Below, one piece after another: positions 1 to 9,481 of a DNA stretch of 64,000 nt. Each line of letters begins with the position of its first letter. Within the stretch, counting starts at the first letter, position 1. Both the position numbers and the translations under genes were made by a program. The stretch is from Aquimarina aggregata (GTDB lineage: Bacteria > Bacteroidota > Bacteroidia > Flavobacteriales > Flavobacteriaceae): assembly GCF_001632745.1 (NCBI RefSeq), contig NZ_LQRT01000013.1, forward strand, positions 186,001 through 250,000, in the 5' to 3' direction. The notes beneath the pieces are model-generated. The model searched no databases, was not told the DNA's origin, and worked only from the letters and a program-made list of their open reading frames with translations.

Positions 1-848
1 TTAATAACATAGTCATAATACATATTATCAGCATCGGATCGCATATCTGGCCAAGCAACCAACTTGTTCCACACATAAATCATAATATGAGCAAATAATT
101 GTCGATCATGCATTGCAAGTATCGTACGATCATATTTTTTAAAAAAATCGATATTCAAACCACTAAAATCCGGAGATTCATTTGTTCCTAAAAAAGGAAA
201 AATTGCTTCGGGACCTCCAAATTCATGATCTTTGTGCGCCTTTAACTTTTCATCTTTCTTCCAGCTTACATCATAAGAAAACACATTCATCACGATCTGA
301 TTATATCCATTATCTTTTATCAGATCTAGTAAATGATTTGTTTTAGGTATTTCATTTGGATTAGCATAATCCAGTGCATATAACCAATCACATTCAAATG
401 CTATTGGTGTATATTTCTCTCCTGATTCATAATAAAAACTGCGAGTATCTTCTTTAGATAATTGTAAACCTCCCTTATGATCTTGATTAGCAGAAACAGT
501 TATTACTCCTTGTTTTTTGTTTAAAGTAGCGTGATCACTTTTTGTAACGAATTGCCATTCTCCAGATATAGCACTAGAAAACCGAATCAACCACTTGCTT
601 TTAGATGCATCATCTCCGTTATAAATTAGAGGCAGCGTTAATTCTGTACCGGTACTATGTTTAAATACTACTGTACTAGAATCTTTAAAGGGATTAGTTA
701 CTTTTTTGGATTCTAATTTGATATCTAAAACCTCCCATTGTTTACTGCTGTATTTTTTATTTGATTTAAAAGATTGCTCTTGATATTGTGCTATTGTATA
801 CTGCGAAATACATATCAGCAAAAGGACTTGTATGACAAACTGTTTCAT
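1..848 (-). CDS. DUF5060/DUF4038-type glycoside-hydrolase-like protein, 3' part missing
   Basis: This gene is cut by the window edge, and about 282 codons are visible from the ATG at 846-848. The N-terminus MKQFVIQVLLLICISQYTIAQ is a secretion signal. About 90 residues of beta-rich sequence follow, which resemble a DUF5060 domain (KQWEVLDIKLESK, then FSSAISGEWQFVTKS). A barrel-like part then begins (FECDWLYALDYAN, IKDNGYNQIVMNVFSYD, YDRTILAMHDRQLFAH). That order is typical of DUF5060 plus DUF4038 (GH140-like) enzymes that act on plant or algal polysaccharide. The catalytic residues would lie in the missing part, so the substrate cannot be judged. The family call is moderately certain. Confidence 0.65.
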   Translation of the reverse strand, partial: MKQFVIQVLLLICISQYTIAQYQEQSFKSNKKYSSKQWEVLDIKLESKKVTNPFKDSSTVVFKHSTGTELTLPLIYNGDDASKSKWLIRFSSAISGEWQFVTKSDHATLNKKQGVITVSANQDHKGGLQLSKEDTRSFYYESGEKYTPIAFECDWLYALDYANPNEIPKTNHLLDLIKDNGYNQIVMNVFSYDVSWKKDEKLKAHKDHEFGGPEAIFPFLGTNESPDFSGLNIDFFKKYDRTILAMHDRQLFAHIMIYVWNKLVAWPDMRSDADNMYYDYVI

Positions 849-1002
849 TCCTGAGTTTTTTGTTTTTGGTTGTTATATAAAAATAAAAACTTAGGACTAA
901 AAACTAGAGAACATACCTTTTAAATGATGCAACAAATTGCTCAATTATGACATAACCTGACTAACGTGAATTACAAAAGATCCTAGGACTATCTTGGTTC
1001 TT

Positions 1003-1224
1003 TTACTTTTGCTTTTTTATTTTATGATTTGCCCCTATTATAAAGTATAAAATAGCACCTATTAGGTTGGACAGAAGTACTACCAGTATCCAAATCAGTT
1101 TATTATTTCCTGTAAATTCGTTTCTTAAAATATCAATCAAAGCCATTATTGATATTAAAAGAAGCGAAAGAAATAATAGAATAAGTAAAATTTGCCAAAT
1201 GCCTAACATCCCTAAAATAATCAT
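1003..1224 (-). CDS. small membrane protein with PLDc_N domain
   Basis: This is a 73-residue protein with two hydrophobic segments, roughly residues 5-30 and 42-64, and a lysine-rich end (NHKIKKQK). The arrangement IMALIDILRN, then NKLIWILVVLLSNLIGAILY and FIIG matches the PLDc_N domain, a two-helix membrane module found alone in many Bacteroidota and at the N-terminus of cardiolipin synthases. It stands alone between the truncated hydrolase gene and the E2 gene. Its function is unknown; a membrane location is well supported by the sequence. Confidence 0.7.
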   Translation of the reverse strand: MIILGMLGIWQILLILLFLSLLLISIMALIDILRNEFTGNNKLIWILVVLLSNLIGAILYFIIGANHKIKKQK

Positions 1225-1372
1225 GTCTTCAATTTACTATTTAAAGTTATTAATAATTATGTGTTTGTGTCTTACAAAAACAAAATGTTACCTTAATCTT
1301 TCATTGCTTGTAACGTTTCTATAGACAATATCATTATATAAATTCTTTATTGAGATAAGACATGCTATAAAT

Positions 1373-1406
1373 AAAAAACCATGAATATAGTTTTTCATGG
1401 TTTTTT
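1373..1406 (-). terminator. intrinsic terminator of the recR-GT2-E2 run
   Basis: A perfect 13-base stem (AAAAAACCATGAA at 1373-1385 with its complement at 1394-1406) has an 8-base loop and T-runs on both strands. It sits about 50 bases after the stop codon of the minus-strand E2 gene. Confidence 0.85.
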
Positions 1407-1454
1407 ATCAATCTGATGTATTGAAGCAGCATTACTACTTACATAATCTATTTT

Positions 1455-2795
1455 CTAAAACTCTCTATTTACATCAAAAGCTTCTAAATAGTCTTTAACT
1501 CGTTGTACAAACTGACCGCCTAATGCTCCATTGACTACTCTATGATCATATGAATGTGATAAGAACATTTTATATCTAATCCCTATAAAATCACCATCAG
1601 GAGTTTCTATGACAGCAGGTACCTTTCTAATAGCTCCAAGTGCTAAAATAGCTACTTGTGGTTGGTTAATAATCGGTGTACCCATAATACTACCAAACGT
1701 TCCAACATTGGTTACGGTATACGTTCCCCCTTGAATATCATCTGGTTTTAACGCATTATTTCTGGCTCTATTTGCAAGATCATTTACTGCCTTGGTCATT
1801 CCTACCAAATTTAATTGATCTGCATTCTTTATAACAGGAACAATCAAATTACCATCGGATAAAGCAGCTGCCATACCAAGATTTATATTTTTCTTTTTAA
1901 TTATTGTGTCTCCAGAAACAGAGATATTAATCATTGGAAAATCTCTAATTGCTTTTGCGACAGCTTCCATAAAAATCGGAGTAAACGTTAAGTTCTCTCC
2001 TTCTCTTTTCATAAAATCACCTTTTACCTTCTTTCTCCAGTTCCAGATATTAGTTACATCGGCTTCTATAAATGACTGAACATGAGCAGACGTTTGAACA
2101 GATTCTACCATATGATGAGAAATGAGTTTCCCCATTCTCGTCATTTCTATGATTTCATCTTCTCCAGAGGCTACTACTGGTGTAGCTTTAGGAGCGCTCT
2201 CCTTTTTACTTGGAGCAGCAACAGGCTGAACTTTTTCTGGTTGAGCAGCAGTCTTAGTTGTAGTCGTTCCATTCTTACGATCTTCTACAAATCCTAATAT
2301 ATCATTTTTGGTTACACGACCATCTTTACCCGTACCTGCAATAGCTTCTAATTCTGCCAATGAAACATTTTCTGCTGCAGCAATATTTTTTACCAACGGA
2401 GAGTAAAATGAAGTACTTTCAGAAAAATCTACAGCCGCATTAGTAACTGCTTCAGTAGTTTCTGCTATTTGAGTTTCTATAACTACAGCTTCTTTAGGAG
2501 CGTCTTTAGTATCTACTTTGGTCGTTTCCGGAGCTGAAACAGGAACATCATCACCTTCAGTTTCTATAATAGCTATTGTTTGGCCTACTTGTACTACATC
2601 GTCAACATCAAATAGTTTTTCTACCAAAACACCTTCTACTTCACTAGGTACTTCACTATCTACCTTATCTGTTGCAATCTCAACAACAGTATCATCCAAC
2701 TCGATAGTATCTCCTATTTCTTTTAACCAAGTTGTTATTGTTGCCTCTGCAACACTCTCCCCCATTTTTGGAAGCTTAAGCTCAAATTTTGCCAT
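1455..2795 (-). CDS. 2-oxoacid dehydrogenase E2 (dihydrolipoamide acyltransferase)
   Basis: The 446-residue protein has the full E2 layout. A lipoyl domain covers about residues 1-78 with the modified lysine in EIATDKVDSE (K44). A peripheral-subunit-binding domain lies at about 131-168, and the acyltransferase domain at about 215-446. It transfers acyl groups to CoA in a branched-chain 2-oxoacid or pyruvate dehydrogenase complex; which one cannot be told, since no E1 or E3 gene is nearby. The usual DHRxxDG active-site motif reads DHRVVNG, so H418 is present but the aspartate is N422. It is the last gene of a minus-strand run after recR and a glycosyltransferase. Confidence 0.93.
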   Translation of the reverse strand: MAKFELKLPKMGESVAEATITTWLKEIGDTIELDDTVVEIATDKVDSEVPSEVEGVLVEKLFDVDDVVQVGQTIAIIETEGDDVPVSAPETTKVDTKDAPKEAVVIETQIAETTEAVTNAAVDFSESTSFYSPLVKNIAAAENVSLAELEAIAGTGKDGRVTKNDILGFVEDRKNGTTTTKTAAQPEKVQPVAAPSKKESAPKATPVVASGEDEIIEMTRMGKLISHHMVESVQTSAHVQSFIEADVTNIWNWRKKVKGDFMKREGENLTFTPIFMEAVAKAIRDFPMINISVSGDTIIKKKNINLGMAAALSDGNLIVPVIKNADQLNLVGMTKAVNDLANRARNNALKPDDIQGGTYTVTNVGTFGSIMGTPIINQPQVAILALGAIRKVPAVIETPDGDFIGIRYKMFLSHSYDHRVVNGALGGQFVQRVKDYLEAFDVNREF

Positions 2796-2885
2796 ATTCC
2801 TAATTAAAAGTGTTTGTACGTTATATTTTTTGCGAATTTACTTAAAATTAACCTTAAAAATTAATTTTCCTCTATTAAAATTTAC

Positions 2886-4013
2886 CTAAAAAGATAATAC
2901 TTCTCCCTTTCCATCACTAAAATCACTCCCAATGATATAATTGCGATTCTTAGGTCTTATTCTAAAAGTTACGTTGCGTTTTCGTAACTTTTGCATTTGA
3001 TTAATAATTTCATCAAAACTAATAAAACTATTGTCAAAGATAATCTCGATATTTTGATCTCCCAAATCTTCTTTTCCTATACTGCTTCTAAGCTCTAAGT
3101 TCTTACCTAATGTTTTCTTTATTAAATCATATAAATCATTATCATTAGAGAGCAAACAATATAAAGTTATTTTTCTTTTTTCTTTTTCAAAATTCTTGAA
3201 GGATTGAATCCTAGATACAATATGTATTGCAATCGAAATTAAAAAATCTAAAAACCTAGTACTTTTAAAGTGTTTCTTATAAAAGAACCGCATAGCAGTA
3301 TAAAATCTTCTCACATATGTTGCATTGCGATCCGTACTTTCTCCTTTATAATGAATTGCACAAACATTGCCTATATAATAATTCTGGAGCCCTTTTTTCT
3401 TAATTTTATATGACAAGTCAATATCTTCGGCATACATAAAATAATCCTCATCAAAACCCTCTACTAATTTATATATTTCTTTTTTCACAAATAGAAAAGC
3501 TCCAACTAGTACATCTACATCCCCAATAGCTTTTCCAGAAATATGATCCGCATAGTAGCTTTTTATCTGCTCCACTCTAATTCCAAAAAGTCTTGTAAGC
3601 GACGACAAAGGGGATGGAATATTTCGCTTACTCTCATGTAAAAAATCTCCTCTACCATTAATTAATCTTGGACCTAATAATCCAGCATGAGGTAATTTAA
3701 CTATTTTACCTAAAAGGTCCTTAAATATATTTGCACCTATCACGGTATCAGGATTAAGAAGACAAACATACTCTCCTCTCGCAATGAATACCCCTTGATT
3801 ATTAGCTTTTGCAAAGCCTACATTTATTTTATTTTTAATTACTGTAACTTTCGGAAATTGATTTTGCAACATATGAAGACTATCATCATGGGAACAATTA
3901 TCTACAACAATAATTTCTGAATCAATCGATTCTATAGCTTCATAAACACTAAGCAAACATTGTTCTAAGAAATAACGTACATTATAACTAACTATAATAA
4001 TAGATAATTTCAT
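2886..4013 (-). CDS. family 2 glycosyltransferase
   Basis: The 375-residue protein starts with LSIIIVSYNVRYFLEQCL, the typical GT-A nucleotide-sugar fold of family 2. It also shows EIIVVDNCSHD, INVGFAKANNQG and LLNPDT, the last being the DxD-like metal site, and later YFMYAEDIDLSYKIKK, a rhamnosyltransferase-like acceptor motif. It probably adds a sugar to a surface polysaccharide on the cytoplasmic face. There is no transmembrane anchor except a weak hydrophobic stretch near residues 255-270. It begins 13 bases after recR. The donor and acceptor sugars cannot be told. Confidence 0.9.
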   Translation of the reverse strand: MKLSIIIVSYNVRYFLEQCLLSVYEAIESIDSEIIVVDNCSHDDSLHMLQNQFPKVTVIKNKINVGFAKANNQGVFIARGEYVCLLNPDTVIGANIFKDLLGKIVKLPHAGLLGPRLINGRGDFLHESKRNIPSPLSSLTRLFGIRVEQIKSYYADHISGKAIGDVDVLVGAFLFVKKEIYKLVEGFDEDYFMYAEDIDLSYKIKKKGLQNYYIGNVCAIHYKGESTDRNATYVRRFYTAMRFFYKKHFKSTRFLDFLISIAIHIVSRIQSFKNFEKEKRKITLYCLLSNDNDLYDLIKKTLGKNLELRSSIGKEDLGDQNIEIIFDNSFISFDEIINQMQKLRKRNVTFRIRPKNRNYIIGSDFSDGKGEVLSF

Positions 4014-4026
4014 AAATCACCTCATT

Positions 4027-4647
4027 CTAAGGATTTTTTAAGGCATTTTCAAAAGGGATTCTATTAAGAATACTTCTTCCTAAGGTAACTTCATCTGCAT
4101 ATTCTAACTCGTCATTAACACTAATACCTCTTGCAATAGTAGAGGTCTTAATCGTTATTTCTTCTAACTGCTTATAAATATAGAAATTCGTGGTATCACC
4201 TTCCATAGTAGCACTTAATGCAAATATCAACTCCTTTACCTCTCCTGATTTAGCTTTTGTTATCAAAGAACTTATTGTTAGATCCTGAGGTCCAATACCA
4301 TCTAAAGGACTAATTTTTCCACCAAGAACATGATATAAACCTCTATACTGCCCTGTACTCTCTATAGCCATTACATCTCTTATGTCTTCAACAACACAAA
4401 TAATATCTTTGAACCGACTATTATTACTACAAATATCACAAATCTGATCATCACTAATACTGTGACAGTTTTTGCAAAATTTAATCTCTTTACGCAAAGT
4501 ACCTAAAGCACTTACTAAGTGTGCCGTTTGTGATTCGGGTTGTCTTAATAAATGAAGTACCAATCGTAATGCCGTTCTTTTTCCTATTCCGGGTAGCTGC
4601 GACATCTCGTATACTGCATTTTCTAATAATTTTGAAGAAAATTCCAT
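4027..4647 (-). CDS. recR: recombination mediator RecR
   Basis: The length (206 residues) and layout match RecR. The helix-hairpin-helix [17 protein letters not shown] is at about residues 18-34, the four-cysteine zinc finger at C58, C61, C70 and C73, and the Toprim domain follows, starting [15 protein letters not shown]. The Walker-B-like C-terminal part has [13 protein letters not shown]. It works with RecF and RecO to load RecA at gaps in DNA. It is the first gene of the run that continues with the glycosyltransferase. All key residues are present. Confidence 0.97.
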   Translation of the reverse strand: MEFSSKLLENAVYEMSQLPGIGKRTALRLVLHLLRQPESQTAHLVSALGTLRKEIKFCKNCHSISDDQICDICSNNSRFKDIICVVEDIRDVMAIESTGQYRGLYHVLGGKISPLDGIGPQDLTISSLITKAKSGEVKELIFALSATMEGDTTNFYIYKQLEEITIKTSTIARGISVNDELEYADEVTLGRSILNRIPFENALKNP

Positions 4648-4754
4648 AGCTAAGCAAATTTACTATTTTTAATGAAGACCTCTTCATAAATACCTTTTGA
4701 TTATTACTACACATTTAAAAGCATTTTTCTACTTTTACTCTAAAAGTAAAAATA

Positions 4755-4922
4755 ATGTTCGATTCCCTTTCTGAAGAAATACAGCTTATTTTAATGGTGG
4801 TAGGAATTGCGATTCTATTTATTGCAGTATCATGGAACACCAAACGGAATAAAAATAAGTTATACGGTCGGAAAAAACGTAATTTCAAGAAAAATTACTT
4901 TGATAAGAAAAAGAAACAATAG
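4755..4922 (+). CDS. 55-aa single-pass membrane protein
   Basis: This is a short open frame from the ATG at 4755 to a TAG at 4920-4922. It encodes MFDSLSEEIQLIL, a hydrophobic helix (MVVGIAILFIAVSW, about residues 14-27), then a very basic tail rich in lysine and arginine (NTKRNKNKLYGRKKRNFKKN). The positive-inside rule puts the tail in the cytoplasm. It lies directly upstream of the cobalamin adenosyltransferase gene on the same strand. The composition looks like a real small gene, though the function is unknown. Confidence 0.65.
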   Translation: MFDSLSEEIQLILMVVGIAILFIAVSWNTKRNKNKLYGRKKRNFKKNYFDKKKKQ

Positions 4923-4960
4923 TACTTTTCAAAATTTATAATTCTAAAGTTAAACTCATA

Positions 4961-5536
4961 ATGAAGATATATACAAAAACTGGCGACAAAGGTACCACTG
5001 CTCTATTTGGCGGCACCAGAGTACCTAAACATCATATTCGCATTGATAGCTATGGTACGGTAGATGAACTTAACTCGCATATTGGCCTGATTAGAGATCA
5101 AGAAATTGATGAACTAAGCAAAAAAGTACTTGTAGACATACAAGATAAACTTTTTACTGTGGGTGCTGTTCTAGCTACAGACCCAGAAAAAGCTATTCTA
5201 AAGAGTGGACAAAAACGATTAAACATTCCTACTATTTCGATTACAAATATCGAGTTGCTAGAAAAAGAAATGGATCGAATGAACGACGCTTTACCACAGA
5301 TGACACATTTTATATTACCTGGTGGACATCAAACTGTGTCATTCTGTCACATTGCCCGTTGTGTATGCAGAAGAGCGGAGCGTTTGGCGACTGCACTTTA
5401 CGAGTTAGAACCCTTTGAAGAGACCACTTTACAATATTTAAACCGACTATCTGACTATCTTTTTGTACTGGCACGAAAGTTGTCCCACGATTTAAAGGCA
5501 AATGAAATACAATGGATTCCAACGAAGAATTCATAA
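4961..5536 (+). CDS. PduO-type ATP:cob(I)alamin adenosyltransferase
   Basis: The 191-residue protein opens with MKIYTKTGDKGTTALFGGTRV, the ATP-binding start of PduO-type adenosyltransferases. SYGTVDELNSHIG follows, and later FILPGGHQTVSFCHIARCVCRRAER, the conserved RxxxRRxE region. It makes adenosylcobalamin from cob(I)alamin and ATP, and is a five-helix bundle that acts as a trimer. The coenzyme serves methylmalonyl-CoA mutase, whose GTPase chaperone MeaB is encoded at 21212-22297. The start codon is unambiguous. Confidence 0.95.
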   Translation: MKIYTKTGDKGTTALFGGTRVPKHHIRIDSYGTVDELNSHIGLIRDQEIDELSKKVLVDIQDKLFTVGAVLATDPEKAILKSGQKRLNIPTISITNIELLEKEMDRMNDALPQMTHFILPGGHQTVSFCHIARCVCRRAERLATALYELEPFEETTLQYLNRLSDYLFVLARKLSHDLKANEIQWIPTKNS

Positions 5537-5621
5537 TCCATTTTCCTTTTAAAATTTATTAGGATTTATCCTTAAAAAAATTACGTTCTTATAATTATTG
5601 TTGAAATAATTAATTTTTTAC

Positions 5622-5651
5622 TTGACTTTTTAAACTAAAAAATTATTTTTG
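5622..5651 (+). promoter_or_regulatory. Bacteroidota-type promoter of the DUF2795 gene
   Basis: TTG at 5622-5624, a 19-base spacer and TATTTTTG at 5644-5651 give an exact match to the phylum's TTG-N19-TAnnTTTG promoter. The start codon is 23 bases downstream. Confidence 0.7.
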
Positions 5652-5673
5652 CAAAAAATAAACCAGTAAACAT

Positions 5674-5895
5674 ATGTATTGGACTTTAGAATTGGCATCG
5701 TATTTAAGTGATGCGCCTTGGCCAGCTACAAAAGACGAATTAATAGATTATGCAATTCGTACTGGAGCACCTCTAGAAGTTGTAGAAAACCTACAAGCAA
5801 TCGAAGATGAAGGAGATTCATACGACTCTATTGAAGAAATATGGCCGGATTATCCCACTGACGAAGATTATCTTTGGAATGAGGATGAATATTAA
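5674..5895 (+). CDS. DUF2795 family protein
   Basis: This 73-residue acidic protein has the DUF2795 pattern: SDAPWPATKDELIDYAIRTG, then APLEVVENLQAIEDEGDSYD and IEEIWPDYPTDEDYLWNE. The same fold in other phyla is a small helical module sometimes linked to DNA or chromatin proteins, but no activity is established for the free-standing flavobacterial version. It has its own consensus promoter and its own terminator, so it is transcribed apart from the secA gene that follows. Confidence 0.85.
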   Translation: MYWTLELASYLSDAPWPATKDELIDYAIRTGAPLEVVENLQAIEDEGDSYDSIEEIWPDYPTDEDYLWNEDEY

Positions 5896-5909
5896 AACAT
5901 CGAAATAGT

Positions 5910-5939
5910 ATTAAAAGTCTCGCAAGAGGCTTTTTTTTT
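5910..5939 (+). terminator. intrinsic terminator after DUF2795 gene
   Basis: The arms AAAAGTCTC and GAGGCTTTT pair over a GCAA loop with one G-T wobble, and a run of nine T follows. Confidence 0.85.
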
Positions 5940-6004
5940 GCGTAAATTATGCTGCTTTACGGCTTTTTACGTTTTAACATTGTATAACATAGCCAATAAA
6001 GGCT

Positions 6005-6058
6005 TTGAGATAACTTAAGGATGTCCCATTTTTGGGAATTTTCCCGATTGTATCTCAA
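6005..6058 (+). promoter_or_regulatory. structured 5' leader ahead of secA
   Basis: An 8-base inverted repeat (TTGAGATA at 6005-6012, TATCTCAA at 6051-6058) encloses a second hairpin (TCCCA / TGGGA, 6024-6037). The GGGA of that hairpin can alternatively pair with TCCC just downstream (6042-6045). The element ends 66 bases before the secA start. Mutually exclusive pairings suggest a regulated leader, but this is inference from pairing alone. Confidence 0.4.
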
Positions 6059-6124
6059 TAGAGATGGTAAATTAATTTCATTATTGAAATTAAAATCTCA
6101 TTAAACACACAACAACCATAAATT

Positions 6125-9100
6125 ATGGGAATTTTAGATTCTGTATTAAAAGTATTTGTTGGAGATAAATCCAAACAAGATATAAAAGGTATTCAACCAA
6201 AGGTTGAACTGGTAAAGCAAGCAGAAAAGGCTTTATCAAATCTTACACATGATGAGCTTCGTGCCAAAACTACTGAGTTTAAAAATAAGATAAACGAAGC
6301 GCGTGCAGAGGTTAATGCCAAAATAGACGCACTTAATGAAGATGCTAATAACACTGAAGATATCGACAAAAAAGAAGATATTTATGCAGAAATAGACGCA
6401 TTAAAAGAAGAAGCGTATACGATTACAGAAAATGCTCTTAATGATATTTTACCAGAAGCTTTTGCTGTAGTCAAAGAAACAGCAAAACGTTTTGCAAATA
6501 ATGAATCCATAGAAGTAACAGCATCTGCATATGATCGTGAGCTTTCTGGAGCGAGAGAGCATATTACGTTAGATGGTGATCAAGCCATATGGTCAACAAG
6601 TTGGGATGCCGCCGGAAAAGAAGTAAAGTGGGATATGGTCCACTATGATGTGCAATTAATTGGAGGTATTGCTTTACACGAAGGAAAAGTTGCCGAGATG
6701 CAAACTGGAGAAGGTAAAACATTAGTAGCTACACTTCCTGTATATCTTAATGCACTTTCTGGTAACGGGGTGCACCTTGTAACGGTAAATGATTACCTAG
6801 CTCGTCGTGATAGTGAGTGGATGGCTCCGATATTTCAATTTCATGGTTTAACCGTTGATTGTATAGATAATCATAGACCAAACTCTACAGAACGTCGTGC
6901 AGCCTATAATGCAGATATTACATATGGTACCAATAACGAATTTGGATTCGACTATTTGCGTGATAATATGTCTCACGCCCCTGAAGATTTAGTACAGCGA
7001 CCACATAATTATGCGATTATTGATGAAGTAGATTCTGTATTAATCGATGATGCACGTACTCCTTTAATTATTTCAGGTCCTATACCAAAAGGTGATATTC
7101 ATGAGTTTGACGAACTTAAGCCAAAAATAGCTGATATCGTTGGGGTACAACAAAAATACTTGACTACCGTTTTTGCAGAAGCTAAAAAACTGATTAAAGA
7201 AGGAAATACTAAAGAAGGAGGATTCAAATTACTACAAGTATATAGAGGTATCCCTAAAAACAAAGCTTTAATAAAGTTTTTGAGTGAAGAAGGTGTAAAA
7301 CTATTACTACAAAAAACAGAAAATTTCTACATGCAAGATAATAATAGAGAAATGCACAAAATTGATGCAGATCTTTATTACGTGATCGAAGAAAAAAATA
7401 ACCAAATTGATCTTACAGATAAAGGTGTAGAATATCTTTCTGGTAAAGATGATCCTGATTTCTTTGTATTGCCTCAAATCGGCATGGAAATCGCTAAAAT
7501 CGAAGGCGGTGGGTTATCGAAAGAAGAAGAAGCCGAGAAGAAAGAAGATCTTTTTAGAGAGTATAGTGTAAAAAGTGAACGTATACATACATTACGCCAA
7601 TTGTTAAAAGCATATTCATTATTCGAAAAAGATGTTGAATATGTAGTTATGGACAATAAAGTTAAAATTGTTGATGAACAGACTGGTCGTATAATGGACG
7701 GTCGTCGTTATAGTGACGGTCTTCACCAAGCTATTGAAGCTAAAGAAAATGTAAAGATCGAAGATGCAACGCAGACTTTTGCCACAGTAACGCTTCAGAA
7801 TTATTTCCGTATGTATGGTAAATTATCTGGGATGACAGGAACTGCCGTTACAGAAGCTGGTGAACTTTGGGAAATCTACAAGTTAGACGTTGTAGAAATT
7901 CCAACCAACAGACCTATTGCTAGAAATGACATGGAGGATTTGGTTTACAAAACCAAACGTGAAAAATACAATGCCGTTATTGAGCAAGTGACAGAACTAT
8001 CTCAAGCAGGAAGACCAGTTCTTATTGGTACTACCTCTGTTGAAATTTCGGAATTATTAGGACGAATGCTAACCATCCGTAAAGTCCCACATAATGTATT
8101 AAATGCGAAGTTGCATAAAAAAGAAGCTGATATTGTAGCAGAAGCCGGTAATCCTGGTGTTGTAACAATCGCAACCAATATGGCAGGTCGTGGTACCGAT
8201 ATTAAATTATCTGATGCTGTAAAAGCAGCCGGCGGTCTTGCAATTGTAGGTACAGAACGTCATGATTCTCGTCGTGTAGATAGACAGTTAAGAGGTCGTG
8301 CAGGACGTCAAGGAGATCCAGGTAGTTCTCAATTTTATGTATCTCTTGAAGATAATTTAATGCGACTCTTTGGATCAGAACGTATTGCAAAGATGATGGA
8401 TAGAATGGGATTAAAAGAAGGTGAAGTTATCCAACATTCTATGATCTCAAAATCTATCGAAAGAGCGCAGAAAAAAGTAGAAGAAAATAACTTTGGAGTT
8501 CGTAAACGATTATTAGAATACGATGATGTAATGAACGCACAACGTGAAGTAGTATATAAGCGTCGTTATCACGCCTTATTTGGAGAACGTTTACGTGTGG
8601 ATATTGCGAATATGATCTATGACACTTCTGAAGTTATTGCAGAAGGAAATAAAATATCTCTAGACTATAAGAATTTTGAATTTGAACTAATACGTTACTT
8701 CTCTATGAGTAGTCCTGTATCTGAAGAAGAATTCGAAAAAATGGATTCTAAAAAGATAGCCGGTGAAATTTACAAATCGGCATATACACATTATCAGGAT
8801 AAAATGAGACGTAATGCTGAAGCTGCATATCCTGTAATCAAACAAGTTTATGAAGATCCATCTAGTAAATACGAACGCATTTTAGTACCATTTACAGATG
8901 GAGTAAAAAACATAAATGTTGCTACAAATCTTGAAAAAGCATACGAATCTGAAGGTAAACAACTGATAACAGATTTTGAGAAAAACATCACTTTAGCAAT
9001 TATAGATGATGCTTGGAAAACACATCTTCGTAAAATGGATGAACTGAAACAAAGTGTTCAATTAGCTGTTCATGAACAAAAAGATCCTTTGTTAATTTAT

Positions 9101-9481
9101 AAGTTTGAAGCTTTTGAATTATTTAAAGCCATGATCGAGGAAGTTAATAAAGATGTTATTTCTTTCTTATTTAAAGGAGAGCTGCCAACTGGGAACACTC
9201 AAGATATTTCTGAAGCTCGTCAGGTACGCAGAAAAGAAAACCTTGAAACTTCTAAAGAAGAAATTCCAAACATGGATGAACGAGCCGCTCAAAATAGAGA
9301 AGCTGGTCAAACACAATCAAGACCTCAGGTGACTGAGACCATAGTGCGTGAACAACCAAAAATTGGACGTAATGACAAAGTTACCATCAAGCATGTAATG
9401 AGTGGTGAAAATAAAACTGTCAAATATAAGCAAGCGATTCCTTTAATCGAAAAAGGAGAGTGGGTCATTATTAATGATTAA
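6125..9481 (+). CDS. secA: preprotein translocase ATPase SecA
   Basis: This is the motor of the general secretion pathway, which pushes unfolded preproteins through SecYEG. At 1,118 residues it is longer than the roughly 900 of E. coli SecA; the extra length lies mainly in the N-terminal part and in the nucleotide-binding domain between about residues 330 and 500. The Walker A motif MQTGEGKTLVA, the DEAD-like IIDEVDSVLIDDARTPLI, TNMAGRGTDI and QLRGRAGRQGDPG are all present. The usual C-terminal SecB-binding zinc motif (CxCxSGxxxxxCH) is absent. Instead the protein ends in IGRNDKVTIKH, then KYKQAIPLIEKGEWV. A terminator follows directly, so it is a single-gene unit. Confidence 0.98.
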   Translation: MGILDSVLKVFVGDKSKQDIKGIQPKVELVKQAEKALSNLTHDELRAKTTEFKNKINEARAEVNAKIDALNEDANNTEDIDKKEDIYAEIDALKEEAYTITENALNDILPEAFAVVKETAKRFANNESIEVTASAYDRELSGAREHITLDGDQAIWSTSWDAAGKEVKWDMVHYDVQLIGGIALHEGKVAEMQTGEGKTLVATLPVYLNALSGNGVHLVTVNDYLARRDSEWMAPIFQFHGLTVDCIDNHRPNSTERRAAYNADITYGTNNEFGFDYLRDNMSHAPEDLVQRPHNYAIIDEVDSVLIDDARTPLIISGPIPKGDIHEFDELKPKIADIVGVQQKYLTTVFAEAKKLIKEGNTKEGGFKLLQVYRGIPKNKALIKFLSEEGVKLLLQKTENFYMQDNNREMHKIDADLYYVIEEKNNQIDLTDKGVEYLSGKDDPDFFVLPQIGMEIAKIEGGGLSKEEEAEKKEDLFREYSVKSERIHTLRQLLKAYSLFEKDVEYVVMDNKVKIVDEQTGRIMDGRRYSDGLHQAIEAKENVKIEDATQTFATVTLQNYFRMYGKLSGMTGTAVTEAGELWEIYKLDVVEIPTNRPIARNDMEDLVYKTKREKYNAVIEQVTELSQAGRPVLIGTTSVEISELLGRMLTIRKVPHNVLNAKLHKKEADIVAEAGNPGVVTIATNMAGRGTDIKLSDAVKAAGGLAIVGTERHDSRRVDRQLRGRAGRQGDPGSSQFYVSLEDNLMRLFGSERIAKMMDRMGLKEGEVIQHSMISKSIERAQKKVEENNFGVRKRLLEYDDVMNAQREVVYKRRYHALFGERLRVDIANMIYDTSEVIAEGNKISLDYKNFEFELIRYFSMSSPVSEEEFEKMDSKKIAGEIYKSAYTHYQDKMRRNAEAAYPVIKQVYEDPSSKYERILVPFTDGVKNINVATNLEKAYESEGKQLITDFEKNITLAIIDDAWKTHLRKMDELKQSVQLAVHEQKDPLLIYKFEAFELFKAMIEEVNKDVISFLFKGELPTGNTQDISEARQVRRKENLETSKEEIPNMDERAAQNREAGQTQSRPQVTETIVREQPKIGRNDKVTIKHVMSGENKTVKYKQAIPLIEKGEWVIIND

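Noticed and set aside
2518..2889. Antisense frame over the E2 lipoyl domain
   Set aside because: Ser/Thr/Val-rich translation is the mirror of the acidic linker and lipoyl domain on the other strand.
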